From Hydractinia symbiolongicarpus (Eukaryota > Cnidaria > Hydrozoa > Anthoathecata > Hydractiniidae), in contig NC_079876.1 of NCBI RefSeq assembly GCF_029227915.1, positions 18,788,001 through 18,852,000 on the forward strand: a stretch of 64,000 nucleotides of DNA, written 5' to 3'. Numbering within the stretch: the first letter of the stretch is position 1; every line of letters starts with the position of its first letter. Position numbers and translations under genes: made by a program. Below the pieces are notes generated by a model. That model ran no database searches. It had not been told where the DNA came from and was given only the letters and a program-made list of their open reading frames with translations. This document shows, one piece after another, positions 13,001 through 28,000 of this stretch.

Positions 13001-16000
13001 CCATTCGCTTTTGGATCAAAAAAATATTGATTGTTATAGGCTGCGATCCATGTGATTTTTAGTTCTTTCAACTCAGCATCATAATACGCGTCATCTCCAA
13101 CTAAAATCTCACCATGCTGTTTTACCTTAACACAAAAAAAGAAGTTAAAAGACGTCTATATTAACAACTTTAATATGTAAAGCTCCATTTAAGTCACCTT
13201 CATGTTTAACTGGTTTCGCTTGTAGCCTTGCCTTTACATACTTTTGCTTAAAAAATCTTTAAATAGAAAAACAGAGCCTAAAAATGGATCGTGCTAGTTG
13301 CTTATTATGTCGATGATGTAGCCTATATATGGACTGACTAGAGGGGAGCTACCTCCACTCTATTCTTAAATTACTATAAAGAATGGAAGGGTTAACACAT
13401 TCTCATGATAGCTGCTCGTCACATAGCTCTATAGAATATGATAAGTACATTATCACGTTCTCTAGCCATATATGAATCTTAAACAAACCAATTTTAAGAT
13501 TTTATCTAGAAATGTAGCTTGCGAGGCAGCATTCTGCTAGTTAGCTATAGCTAGCCATATTTATTCCCATTCTTTTAAAGTTTTTACTTAGTTTGGTATC
13601 TCAATGTTTATTTTTATGTTTTATGTTTATCTAGCTAGCTCTAGAGCTACCTCTGGCTAGAAAGTAAAAGTAGCCAGCCAAATGCACCTTTTAGCTAGCT
13701 AATTTTTTATTCAATAATTTTTATGATGCTAAATGTAGTTAACTAACTACATATTTTATTACTGTCAAGTAAACATATTTTTAGCTGGACAGAGTAACGA
13801 TTGTTGTTTCCTGTGTTTTTATTTAAACGTTGTGATAAAGTCTTTTGGAAAAATGGTATTGCGCCTATTACTTATGTGTGACACGGTTTACCTGTAATAA
13901 ACGGTCAACCTGGTGTTATCAACGCATTGTTTTGTGTTTTTTTATTTAAATTCAAGTTGTGATAAGTCTTTTTGGTAATTACGCCTATACGGATATGTGG
14001 CACAGTTTCCCTATATAAACTAAGTGCTCAGTCCTGTGTCACAATTAATTTTAACGTTTACTGAGACTTTTTCCGTAAAATAAAATAATATTAACTAATT
14101 TATTTTTGCTATGACTGGGTACCGACGGGTTGTAAACTGTGCCACAAAAGTATTAAGCATAAACGTATGTGCAACACGGTTTACCCGTACTAAGCGATCA
14201 GTCAAGTCTTAACGACGGGCTGTTTCTGTTGCGTTTACAGAGAGGTGTATTACACCTATATGGATGTGCAACATTATTTACTTGTACTAAGTGTTCAGCC
14301 TGAAGTAAGATTCACTTTTCACCTTTCACTGAGAAAAAATGATTTGCCGACTGTTTCTGCTATGACGGGGTATTATCGGGTTGTATACTGTGTTTTTAAT
14401 TCAGCTTATGTTATATTTTAAAAAAACATTACACACAAAACACTAAAATGTTGTGTGGGCTAGATTCATGACATACTACATACCTGTACTAAAACGCTCC
14501 ACCTGAATGTGTTTGCAGTTTACAGTTTTTATTAAGCGCTCTACTGGGCGTCTAACGCCAGGCCCCACAGTTACTTGTGGTTTAACCCGGTGTTTCGACG
14601 CCCAGCCTCCCGGCTAGACAGAAAAAATTAGCGAAAATTTTTTAACGTGTATCCAGTTTAGAAAATATATAGATAAAGCTTCAAGTATCACAGCTAGACC
14701 TTGAGGAGAATTTATTGGGTCTGTTTCCATGGGTTACCCCATAAAAAAACCGTCTTATCGACTTGCGAAGCTTTAAGGGGAAGTGCACAATGTATCCTTG
14801 GACTATAAATCTGGAAATACTCATGCAAAACCGATTAAAATTGCCAGACTTGTAAAAAATCTTAATACAAACAGATTTCATTTAAAGAGTTATTGCGTTA
14901 TTGGAATTAGAATTGACGTAACGCATGCCTAAAAGAGGTCATTTTCATTATTTTAAAAAGAGATTCTTAAACATTATTTTGTTGGGACCTTAACTCTTGT
15001 TAGACATATATACTGAATAAAAATATATTGATTTTATCGGAGAAACTACAGAACTTGAATTAAAAATGTCCTCATTGTACGAAAGCTTTTTCTTTGCAAA
15101 TATTTATATTTATGTCATTAAACTTATGTTATGAATGTTATGTTTTGAATATGCAGATAAACATTCAAAATCAGAAATATAAGTGATCTAATCATTTCAG
15201 ATGTTGCTAGTGCCATAGAGAATGTTATAATCAATAAAAATGTGTATTTTTTCACACAAAAATTCTGTGTATTACTTACATGTAAACGGGTGGCTAACTT
15301 TGAAAAGAGTAGCATTCCATTTCCAGATTTGTAATTTGAAGAAAACAAAAAATGGCGTCATTCAGATCAGAAATGACATCGTTTTACTGGATCTATATTT
15401 CTGTCAAATCTTTTTAGTATTTTATTTCTAGTAACCACCTATCTCCTTAGGACACCTTAGTAACTGCCTGGCAAGGAATATTGGTTTAAGAAATAATTTA
15501 TGGCCAATACAACATCTTCTCCATGTCATGTTAACTTTTCTTATTATTAAAAAAACGTTACCACCCGTCCAAAAATGCACAAACTTCAGCAAAGTATTAT
15601 TTTTTCATTACAAGTCTCGATATAAACTAGAAAGTCACAAAATTTTAGCACTCAATTACATGCCAAAGAAAATTTACACTCAGTCATATATCAGGCACTT
15701 TAAATAACCTTCTCCCCCTGTTGATTTCGCTTACAAAACAGTTTCTTATAAACAAGGCGGAACATTAGGAAATGCAAGCCTTTAATGTGAAAAGACTACA
15801 CAAACTTTTCCGGAAAGAATTGTTTCAGATTTGATACTTTCATGGTGAATATATTTAAACGCATTATATATCTTCCACTTTTTTTTGCCAAACTAACGTT
15901 TGCAAACACAGGAAAGAATAATATTTACTGAACTTGAAGCTCTGAGAAGATGTTAAAACACAAAAAAGTAATAAAAGTTTCCGCAATGCATAATGTACTT

Positions 16001-19000
16001 AATATAACTGTTTCTGTTAGGTTATGAATATGCAGATAAACATTAAAAATCAGAAATATAAGTGATCTAATCATTTTAGATGTTGTTACTGCCATAGAGA
16101 ATGTTATAATCAATAAAAATGTGTATTTTTTCACACAAAAATTCTGTGTATTACTTACATGTAAACGGGTGGCTAACTTTGAAAAGAGTAGCATTGGTGT
16201 ACTTAACGAAATTCTTCCTCTCCCGGCCAATGGAGATATGTCTAACGAGAACTTCTCATCTCTGTACATCTCGCCGTATGGATAGAGGGCTGGTGCAAAC
16301 AAACATAAAAATATATTAGGGGCTAAAGTAAACTGATAATTAAAGATAGAAAAGAAAACTGTATTAAAATACTGTATATGTATACACATACATACATACA
16401 TACACTCGCCTTCTCTCACATTAGTTATCTGTTGAAAGTTAACATCTTTCTTTGAAACAGGAGCTTCCAATTTGAAGATAATGTGTATCTTTTCCCGGCT
16501 TGTAGCCGTCAAGTTAGAAAACTTTATATTCCTGGTTAATTCTTTTTATTTTAAAATAATCTTTGTGCACTATAAAAACCTTTTTTATTTTTTATTATTT
16601 TTTTTGTGCCTTTTTTATAGCACAAGCCCGAGCGCCAATCCGTTTAGCTCATACCCCCGGACAACGGGACACAAATATGGTATCTAAGAAGGAAATATTG
16701 GTCAGAAAAAACTTCTTTGCGGAATAATTTCTTCTTTAGAATGAATTATTCGTTTTGAATAAGTTATTGGTGTAAAGTTAGTATTTCTGATTCAGTTGGT
16801 GAAGATTTTTATCAAGCTAAATAGAAACAACGCTTTTTCTCTGTACACAATTGTTGAGTGAAATTATTTACCACAGACAAAGTTAGTCAAAGAAAATCCT
16901 TGGTCGAGAAAAATCTTTCCCCACTCGATGCAATTTTGTCAATGTTTCTGAAGAATATTTCCCAAATAAGGCAATATGGAGTCTTACCGACTGATCCAAA
17001 CGGACATTAATGAATAACTCACTTGTCGTGTGTTTTTCTTTACAACTCCTTGTCGTTAGTAGATGTACATGTTTACCGTCAATAAGATGATCGTTTGAAC
17101 GCGACATCATGTAGCGACCATCCCTTGATTTAACAAAATTTTTCCACATGCAGAAACCTTCTCGAAATTTAATAGATGCATTCCAAGATTCGAGTTTTTT
17201 GTATATCAGGATAGCATATGTCTTTGTACCGTCTGATGCTATCACAGTTTGGAAAGTATTCTTTTCTTCAGGTGCATCACGAGCTGATACATTTACGTAC
17301 GTGACAATAATAGCTTGCGATGCGTTAAATTTTTTATTTCCACTTGCTGCAACGTCTTTGTTGGTCTTATTCAGTATACTCTGGCTGCGAGAGATACTAT
17401 AGTATATATGTCCACCAAATGTGAGGTCAAATTCCATTCCATATGTTGAAATAAATATACTATCATCGTCGAATTTTGTGGAACCGTTTAGACTTATGCT
17501 ACCCTCGTTGTTTATCTATGAGTAAATAGAAAGATTGGAAAAAGTGTTCCTGTTTTTTTAATGATTCAGAAAATGACATTGTGTACGTTTAAAAAATGTA
17601 CCACCGCTGTCAAATAACTCTTCGAAATAACTCCTTTTCACTAAACTGGATGTTGTGATACTTACTGAATTTTACATCCTATATTTCATTTATGTTATGT
17701 AGAATACCTCTCAATGATTATAATATGTTTAGAAAATCCAGTTCTGGATAGGGTAAGGAATAGTTAGAAGCCTTACTTACAAAGAATCTTCTCTCATTTC
17801 TTGAGAACAAAAGCATTGGTTCATCCAAGACAACTTCATGCACTTTCTCATTCATTTTGAGCGCCTGCCTTTCCATACCTGGGTCGTGAGGATACAATTC
17901 TAAATAAAATATTTTGACATTTCGTGTTGCCAGTAGAAATAACATTTCAAAACAGAATTAAAAACGGCATACTACAAAAATTAAAGAAAAATATTATAAC
18001 AAATTATATTCAAAACCAACATCAGCGCATTGACAAATACAGAACCGATAGCCTTTCATAGAACTTATACGTTCAAGAGAAAATGTTTATGAAAAGCAAA
18101 GATATAGCACTAGGGTTAATTCATACGTTCCAACACCGAGTACAAACAATTGTTTATTTTGCGGAAGAGATATCCCTTTATAATCAACAGGATACAGATA
18201 AGCATATTTAAGTTTATTTGACACGAAAAAGTTTTCATGGTTTAAACGTGACTGTTTTTTTTGTTTTGTTTTTATTTTTAAAAAGTTTAGTCACACGTTG
18301 GAGCAAAAAGATGTGACTTCTCAATGGAGGTATATAGCTACATTAATGTTTGTAGTATGTTTTATATGATTTATTTTTTATTTTTTAGAAGCTGTACGTT
18401 CTCTTTGTTTTTTTGTTTGCATAATAATTCTTTTTCAAAACATGTTATTACTAGTAAGTAAGTAAGTAACGGGAAGTTTTAACGTCCTTGGGGATTACAT
18501 CCTAACGGTTGGTTCTTCCTCCCCTCCGACTGTAACTATATTACATTACCGCCAGAGCTCTAACTTGTTCGCCTGCCACACAAGCCGATTAGCGGTCAGT
18601 AAATGGTATCAAATGGGCTGACAACACTCCATTTAAAGTGCAGCGGAGTGGGTACTCGAACCTGAAACCTTATGATTACAAGTATTCATAACTGAAAAAA
18701 AATCGTGATATTTTTAATATTTAGCCAGCTTGCTATTATATAGCTACATTCCTTATCCCTTGCAAGTCGCTTCTATGTTGTTATCATTGAATAACCCACT
18801 AAAATTTATTGTGCTTCTTATCACACAAAGGTTTGTTGATGATTTTATTAAGAAGGCTGAAAAATAAACGTTTTAAAGAAAATCCCGTAAAGATATCAAC
18901 TCAAAAACATTAAAAATTTATTCTATGTTTCTTATCACAAAATCCTTTGTTGTTAGTTTCATTTTAAAGACGCAAACAATTAAAACTTTTGAACAAAATT

Positions 19001-22000
19001 GACAACTATAATAACAACGTTAATACATCTTTCCCGAGACTTATTCTTTTCATGTGCCGCAACTTTTTCTGTTGAGTTTTATGAAAAACGGACAACAGAT
19101 TTGAATTCCTTATCAAAAATGTCATGAACAAAAAAAACTTCGAAACAATGCAGCAAGTAAACAACCTGCTATTCTAATTTAAAGATTTGTGGCATGTCCA
19201 ACTTTTTTTTGAAAACGAGGCGGGACATGGTAACTTGAGCATTAATAACACTTTAACTGTGATATATATCTCCTCAAAATAGCACTTTCTGTTGGCGTAT
19301 CAAGTTAAACATTTACACATAAATTAAACAAACTATGCTGAATTCAAATATGGTATTCATATTTTACGAGTTTAAAAAAAGTATGACTCATGGTCTGGGG
19401 AAAGGTGTATTGCCTGTGACTTTACTCGTATAACAATTTATAACAGAGCTCCCGTCACGGGAAATTTAAATTCCCATGCAATAAAATTCCTAACTAATGA
19501 AATTACTTTATTTTATCGCATGATTTGTTTTAGCCAAGCGGCGAAATTCATTGTTCTTTTCTTCAAAACGTTTTGTTGTTAATTCCATCCAAGCGGGAAA
19601 AAATAAAACCAGTATTTCTAAAAGTAGACAATACACACGTGCTTAAGGGAATAATTAATTACCCGTGACTTTTATGTAATAAAGTTTATATCATTACACA
19701 AAGCTTTTTACGAGAACAATAAAATAAATTATTCAAAAATTTTAAATCAATTTAAAAAAGCACACAAAAGACAGAATAAAAATAAAAGTTTAGCAAAAGT
19801 GACATGTTACCGCGGCTGTTTCTTTAGAAAAAACAACACATCCACTTTGCCTGTCACAGACACCCGGAACTGGCGTATTATTATATAGAGTAGTCGTTAA
19901 CGCCCGTGGAAAAATCCACTTAGGCAGAATAACAGAGAAAAACAACCGTCATTTAAATTTTGCTGACGTCAGTAGAGACATGTCAGAACACCAAAAAAAA
20001 TTTTTCAGAAATTAGTATACCTGTTGCCTTTATCGTATACTACTTTAACGTCAATATCCTATTGACGTTAAAGTAGTGTTATTGACGTCGCGCCGTAATG
20101 TCAGAACTTTTAGCATATTAGACATGCATTTTTCGGCAACATCAAAGGAAAATGAACACATCCACTTTGCCTGTCACAGACACACAGACAGACACACTTA
20201 GCGTATTATTATAAGAGATTAATGCTATTTCCCGCCCTATTGTTTCCTTTTTTTATTGAGCAATAAAGTGACTTACCGAAGCGTCCCTTTGGGTTTTCTG
20301 AATGCGAATTCTGAATTAAAAAAACTTTTACGGATCTCATTTGAAAAATGCTAATATCAACAACTTTCTTCACTAAATTGTTACCAAAAGCCTAGTAATT
20401 ACAAAGACAGAAAGGACGAACCGGGAACTCAAGTAAAAAAGAATTTTCAAATATTCCAGCATGAATAAGTTCAATGGACAGTTAGATTATTGAATTTCCG
20501 CGCCCGAAGGCGTAGGAAATTCTTTAAAACCGTCGTTTTTTTCTTTCGGAGCATTTTTTGAGAAAAAATCGACCCTGGGATTTCACGTTGGACCGTCACA
20601 GATGTAAACTTCGTACCCAAGCTCCTTAACTACTGGGAAGTCTAGTATTGACGCTTCAGGCCAAAATTGGTATTTGTTTGCGACAAAATTTGGCACAGTT
20701 AACAAAAAAAGTATGCTGAACATAATAGTGACATAATAATTTTGAGTTTTGTCACCTAAATGTCATTTTAGGCCAAAATTGGTCCAAAAATTAAAACTAC
20801 TTCATTTTCAACAAAAATTGACACAGTTAAAAAAAAAAGTATGCTGAAAATGATGGTTACATCAAAAATTTTGATTTTTTGTCAACTAATGCCGTTTAAG
20901 ACCATAAACGTCTCAATCGCAAGACTTTCAACCATAAATGATAGGCTGTATTTTTTGTTAGCAATTTCTTTTAAAATGTGAGTTTATTATGACACGTTTT
21001 GTTTTGTTTGTGTTTGTTATAAGATATAATGTCACTGATGGGCTTTATCTTCAGAGGTTCATGCACCAAACCCCTTCGAATGTTTGGCACAATAACACAA
21101 CGAATTAGCAGATTTTCATCAAATATTTTGGTAGCGCGCGGAAATTCTTAGAGCCCCCAGGGCTTCTTGTTTTCAATCTTGACTTCAATTAATCTGATCT
21201 TTTAAACTTAGGTTCATATATGAATGGAATATTATCAACTTTAGTATGTAGCTACTTTGTATGAAAACTATTGAATATTGAGTCATTTCAACAGTGAAAC
21301 TTTAAATAATTAAAAAAATTGTCTCTCCACTAAACATGCTGAAGTTACAGATATTTGCAGATGTGACAGACGCCGAATTACTTATGTTGACTATATGAAA
21401 TTAAAGCTCTTGCAAATTTTTTAAAAAATTGGTAGTTACCTGGCATAACCCCGACCTTCTTCAAATGATAAACATTCTTTTTTTTTCTCGATTTCTTCAC
21501 ATTGTTACTTTTTTCGTATTCCAGATTTTGATTTGATAATATCCATGTGTCTTGATTGTCAAAATAAGTATACTTTTTGTAATATACTACAATATATGTG
21601 TCTATATCACTCGACACTAACAGCAGTTGAAATTTGTCTTTTAATGTTCTACCGTGTAAAGAATCGAAAACAGCAGTTATAATTGTCACTGTTGTAGCGT
21701 TAAATTCAAAACCCAGGTCATCGTTAATTTTTGAAAGAATCCAATCTGCTTCGCTTCGTCTGTAGTATACATTAAAATATCCATCACGTGCGATGTATGT
21801 ACATATTCGTGCATTATTACTGTAAGCATTCAACACGTCAAACTGAAAAGCATCATATAAATGCATCTAAAAATACATCAACAATTATTTTCCATATTTT
21901 CATATAGTTTCATATTCGAAATATTGGCATGATATTAAGAGAAAGGAGATTGTTACAGAAATTACACACGCTTTGAGAATACCGATTCTTTTAGTGTATT

Positions 22001-25000
22001 ATGCTAAACAATTGAATCTGACCAATGATAAAATTTTATTTACAACGCTGTGCAGCAGCAAATGAGAATTCTAAAGAGAATTATATGAGATAAAAACTCT
22101 GTATACATACGTAAGTTCCTTTTAAGTAATGAATATTGTCAAAATATTTTTGTGGTAATTGGTAACATCTGGTATATCCTGGCAGACTAATTCTGACATC
22201 TCCTTCATCAATGCCATGGGGATAAAAATCTAAAGGTATCAATTGTAGGTTGTTACAAAATACCTTTTTTGTTGTTCAGTTGCTCGGTTAAATCCACCCT
22301 GTATCTAATTTTGAAAATGAAACTCCTCCAGACTTTATTCCAATACTGATGAAAAATTTGCATTTTTCTCTCAATAAAACTAAAAAGATCCTCTGAAAAA
22401 ACTTTTTTTTTTACTATTCAAGAAACAGTGTACAAGAGATTATATGGCCATAAAAACATTCTTTATTATGACATTTTTAGGCATAGCTTGAAAGCTCTTT
22501 TTTATTAGCCAACTCAAACACTGCAACTTTCCTGAACTGTCACACGATATTATTTCTCGCGCTTTCCCTTTTCGGGTGGTACGTTTATGACACGGCATTT
22601 TTCAGAATGTGTGAGGATTAAGAGTAATGTCATTGACGGAGAGTTCTTCATCAATGCTCAGTATCTGTATTTCATTATTTTTTTACTCAAAATAACTTAA
22701 TTGTCATCCCTCTAAAGAAATAATTATGTTTCGAGTTTTTATCACTAATTTAGGATTGCCTATAATGAGTTATATTTACAGGCCTGAAAGTTGGTCAAAA
22801 TTTGGACAGCCATAATGTTGACCCAGGCAAGAATTGCGGATTATTTTGTTCTTCAAGTTGGCATGAAAATGTTTAACGTACAAGTTTCGAAGTTTCAAAG
22901 TGCGAGTTACATATTCTATAATACAATTTCAACTTAAAAATGCAATATTATAGTTTTAACTATGGTTTAACCCTATTTGGTATGGGGGGGGGGGGGGCAT
23001 AAAGTGCCCGCGGCATTTTCAAAATGTCATAACGTTTTAAATTTTTAATGAAATTTCTTGAAATTTTGTGGCTTTTCATAACTTTTAATAGACTTTCAGA
23101 AAATAGAAAAAAATATTTCCAAAAAATGTCCGGTCAATGTCACTTTGTCCTTTAACAGGTGGTCATTTCTCAACTTTTGTTGTAGTGCTAATATTAAATG
23201 TTTCCCAAACTAACCAGTTGTATAAATATGTGATTACAATATTGACATGCATATTGTGTAATTTGCATAATATATTAATATCCAATATTGGTAATTTAGA
23301 GACCACAATATTTGTATTTTCCTATTTCTCTATTTCTATTGTCATATGATGACGTCATAGGTCAATTTGTCATTTGTCAACCCAAATTGTCTTGATTGAG
23401 TAGTTACTGGCATAAGTGCTAATAGATATACTAAGTTTCCATCCAAGACAGTTGCTACCACTAAAGTTCTCAAATATTTTCAAAAAAAAATTATTGAACA
23501 CTTTAATTCTGATCGATTTACTTTGTCTTCATAACACCTGTAAATGTTCCTAATAATATCTTACTTTCTTATATTACTTTTTTTAACTTCCAAGAAATAC
23601 ATATTCTTCGAGCATTATTTTATTATGACGTCACTTCCTGTGATGACATGTCCACCTAAATATTTTGTCACCAATTAAGTCAAAACATATTGAGGCTTTT
23701 TTGTGTCAAGTTTCGTCACTTAAAACCAAACTGAACAAAAATTACAGCCCGCGGGAACTTTATGCACCCCCCATATTTACAAGGGTCAAGAAATCCCATA
23801 CTAAAAAGTGTTAACAAAAAACAAAGATATGTATAACGATTTAAGAAAACAGCAAAATGAGTACCCTTACAGGCTGTTTTCTTTTTTTTTCCGATGTTTT
23901 TGTATACAACAGCCTATAATATCTATTAGAATGCTCACTGTCTGTTTATGTCGGCAAGAAGTAAGTCGTGTTGATCACGCATAAAATAGTAGCATAGCTA
24001 CCAATGGACGAGACGCTATACTAAGGGTTTTTCTATATCTTCCTGCTGTTTTAAAATAAAGGACCAATCAAGAAGTAAGGCTCTTTGCACTTTAAATAAG
24101 CAACCAATCAAGAATTAAAACTCTTCAGGTTCTGTTGTTAAGTGTTTACCGATCCTGCAAAGGCGATTCCAACAGTTTATTCCCCAGTTTGGCTCAGAAG
24201 CTACAGAAAAAAAATGTGACATAACTCAGCATAACTTGGACTTCCGCCCGTAGTAAACCAATCACAACGCCCGATCTTTTTTAAAACTAATCCAATATTT
24301 TTTTGCCTTGACATGTCACGACGCTTGTAATAATCAGCACCATGACAGCGACAGTCATTTTGATTTCCAAGGTGGTCTTGTTTAGTGTTAGGCTTGGGTC
24401 CTATTTTTGACATTTCGTCTTCTAAAATCTTTTTATATTTTTTTATATGTAATATTTGTTTTCTGTATATTTCACGCGTTAAGATAAATATATAGTTACG
24501 TTAAATATCATCGGCAAATATTTAAACTCAACAATTTTAAGATTTTGACTACAAACGTAGATATGAGGGAGTGTCCTGAAGCCTGGGTTGCAGATTACGC
24601 CCTCTTCCTCCTGGGCTTTTTAATAAAACTTTTGTATTTGGCCTGTATTTATGCAATAAACCTGGTGTTTAACGCGGGTAAAACCTTTACTCGTCTTCTA
24701 TTTAAAAATACCCGTTGAATGTCTCTAGGCATTAAAAATCATTACATTGTTTCTAATACTTAGCAATATTTGTATGTGAAAAAATGTAAACATCCTTATC
24801 TTTTTCCGATATGATTTTGCGTCGTAGAAAGCCTTATTTAAAAATGACCTTGCTACCGAACGCAAATATTGATTAGTTAGCGCTCTGAAGGGCTCCATTT
24901 TAAAAGTAACTTGCAATCAATTTGTTATTCGTTCACTTAATTCTACCGCAAATTTGTCCGTTAAAATCTCTCATAAAAGGGTTATGCGCCAAACTTTAAA

Positions 25001-28000
25001 CTTGAAGCACATTAGAATACGAACAATGCATAAAAAATATTAAAGAAAATGTCTACCTTTTTGCTTTGCGCGACAGTCGGTTGAAGACAATTTCTCGAAA
25101 AATCGATTTCTTTTAGTAACTGATTTCTTTTTAAACCTTGAAACCATGAAGTTGCACATCCGTTCGGAGAAGCCAAGTCTTATTAAAGACAAATAATTCC
25201 AAATTGCGTACGATGTTTTATTGTCTGTTGCAACCACCAATTGGGCAGAAGTGACTTCGTGTTTTTTGCGGAAATAAGTTGAAACATTTGCAAACGTTAC
25301 AATAACTAAGTCTTTTGCTTGGAATTCTACCTCCAACACTTGTTTTATCTCTTTAGAAATGCTTTGCAGTAAAGTGCGATTTTGAGTTTTTCTGTAATAC
25401 ACAGTACCTTGTTTCCTAGTGTCGATGTCTAAGTTCAATATGTATATCACTTTGTCTGTTGAAGCTGGGTATGGAATAGTGTCATTCACGAGTGGAATGT
25501 TTCCATATAAAAGTCCATTAGTTGATATCTAAACATAGATTTTTTTGTTTTAAATTCCAGCTGTGTCTGATTGATTACAAAGCTAAGTTTGCTTCAGTTG
25601 CAAGGTATATTTTTTTTGGCTAGTTATCTAGCTTTCAATAATTCATTGAATTGCTCTGAAGCTTTGTAGATTGCTGGAACAAATAACGTGTTAAGTCCTC
25701 TAGTTTTGAGAGTTAAGAAAGTGTATGAAATTTTTTTCGTAATATTGAAAATGTATTAGTAGTCTTCTCCATTATTTAGGACTGGCAAGTTAACTATGAA
25801 AATGGAGGGGGATATTGTAGTGAATAAAACCATGGCTGTGGCTGCGTTAAAAAGACCTCCACGTTGGACAGTATGTTATTGAAATTATAAAGTCTTGATA
25901 TATGAAGGAAACGTGCGCCCCCTTACCTTACAACATTTCTAGCGTAGATTTTTACATATAAACATCTTTTAAGATCTAAATATTCTTGTCCATGACGTAT
26001 TAAAGACCCCGTCCTTAAAAATAGATGTACAGATGTCTATATACTTCATACATAATTTTTTATATTTGATATTTACTTACATATAGTGTTTTAACCATTC
26101 TTGAAAATATTAACAAAGGTTGTTCCAGCTGAAAACTTTCTGTGTAATGATATCCAGGTTTCATGATGTTATCACCCTCCTTCTGTCCATAGGGATATAA
26201 TTCTAAAGATGTTACTAAAAGCGTTATTGTCTTTGTTGTTATTATTATTTGTTATTGTTTCATGTTGCGATTCATGTCGTGCCTGCTAAATAAATAAAGC
26301 TCATTCCTCTTAGTTTGCTGTAGTAGTTGTTGAAAAACGTACCTGGAACTTTACATTTCTTCGTCAGTAAAAACACATGGCGACCAGTTATTCCCATATT
26401 AGAAGTTACAACGAGCGACCGACTGAATTTTGAAGGTTGAAATATCTCATTACCGCAATCTTTTTCATGGTATTCAACAATTGCATATGAATAATCAAGA
26501 CGCGCGTAGTTAAGAATGACAAAGGTTGCAGTTCCATTTGTTGCAAGAATACATTGGTGTGTATGATACTTACTGCGAGATGGATGGCTGGGTATCTTTA
26601 TTGAAGTCACAATGATAGCTCGATTGGAGTGGAATGTACCATGGACATATTTTCCGATATCTTCTGATGCGCTCTTCAAAACATTAGAATCCGTGGTTTC
26701 TCTGTAATATATGTATGCCGAATAAACATCAAAGACTGGGATTCTGTAGATTGATAAGTAAATGTCATACGGATTCGCATTTGAGTCGGCTTTCGTGAAT
26801 AAGTCACCGTCATTATATATCTATATAACAAATATTATAAATAAATATTATCTTAGTTGCCAAAATGGTCGTGCTTAATCAGCTTAAATCAAAACACATG
26901 GATTTTCCATCGACTACAAATAGCAGACTTCTAAAATGACGAAATGTCCCGCTTTTTACTTAGTTAGCTAGCTTGATACTTAATTTAAAGGTGGATCTAT
27001 TCATAAAGCCACAATATATAAATATGTTTATATGATGATTAGCGAAACATTTTAATACGGTACCGCAAAAAAGTGCTTTCAAAATTTAAGAGTAATATTT
27101 TTTTATATTTTGTTTTGTTTCCTAGCTACCCTTCAGCAATCTAGTTAATAGTAAGAATTAAAGGTGAAACAAGTCAGAGCACCACAGGAAAAAATCTATT
27201 CTAAAATCCAGTGTTTAGAAATGTTTCAAACAATTATTTTAAAAATTTGAACTAGATAAACGCAATGATTTAGGTTTTCTAGCAATCTGATTGGCTAATC
27301 CGCACGAAATGCATGCTATGTTTTTATTTTCTTCCGAGAAACGAGTCCAATTTTTAATTATTTTTTTCAATTCATAGTGCAAGAATCTTATATCTGTAAT
27401 GAGCTAAAATAGTTTTCTTGGAAAATGAAAATTTTTTTACTAAAATGAAACATAATTTGTTTGAAAAGAGTATAAATAATCAATTTTTTGGGTCGTATGG
27501 GGCTGTTTCCCTCTACTGCCGACAATGCTCATTTCACATGTCAGTTGAGAGAAATTTATAACACGTAACAATAGAGAAATTTACCGTGAATTAAATTACA
27601 CAATTATATTTATTGTGTTGCAATAATCTTATTCGCTGTCAAACACAGAACTTCATAAACCAGGACTAAAATTAAACAAAAATCTATCGAGTATACAAAA
27701 TAAAATGATTTATGCTCGTTTTAATGATGAAGCAGTTATTGCACTTGTTCTCGAAAAATATCGTGGTATTATTTTTTCTGTTATAGGTTTCGTATATGAA
27801 AATAAAACATAAAAAAATCACCAAATATTTCCGATGTTGTGTTCAAAACTCGTTCTTCAAGAAAATAATAACATTACTTATCAATTTGGTGTTTTAGCCA
27901 AATTAATAGGAAATACAAGCTAGAAAATTTATTTATAGTATGTTTTAAATATAACATGATTGCATCCTCGAAAGCTCGTATTTTTGACAAATTGCAACTA

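Noticed and set aside
16986-17022. Alternative donor extending NIDO exon B4 by 36 nt
   Set aside because: It would leave phase 0 and break the phase 1 rule kept by all other modules.
17148-17402. Plus-strand open frame across NIDO exon B4
   Set aside because: Antisense shadow of a conserved NIDO exon.
24201-24413. Minus-strand open frame in the intron between modules 2 and 3
   Set aside because: No splice phase match to the array, no domain, and nearby short repeats (CCAATCAAGAA) suggest non-coding sequence.
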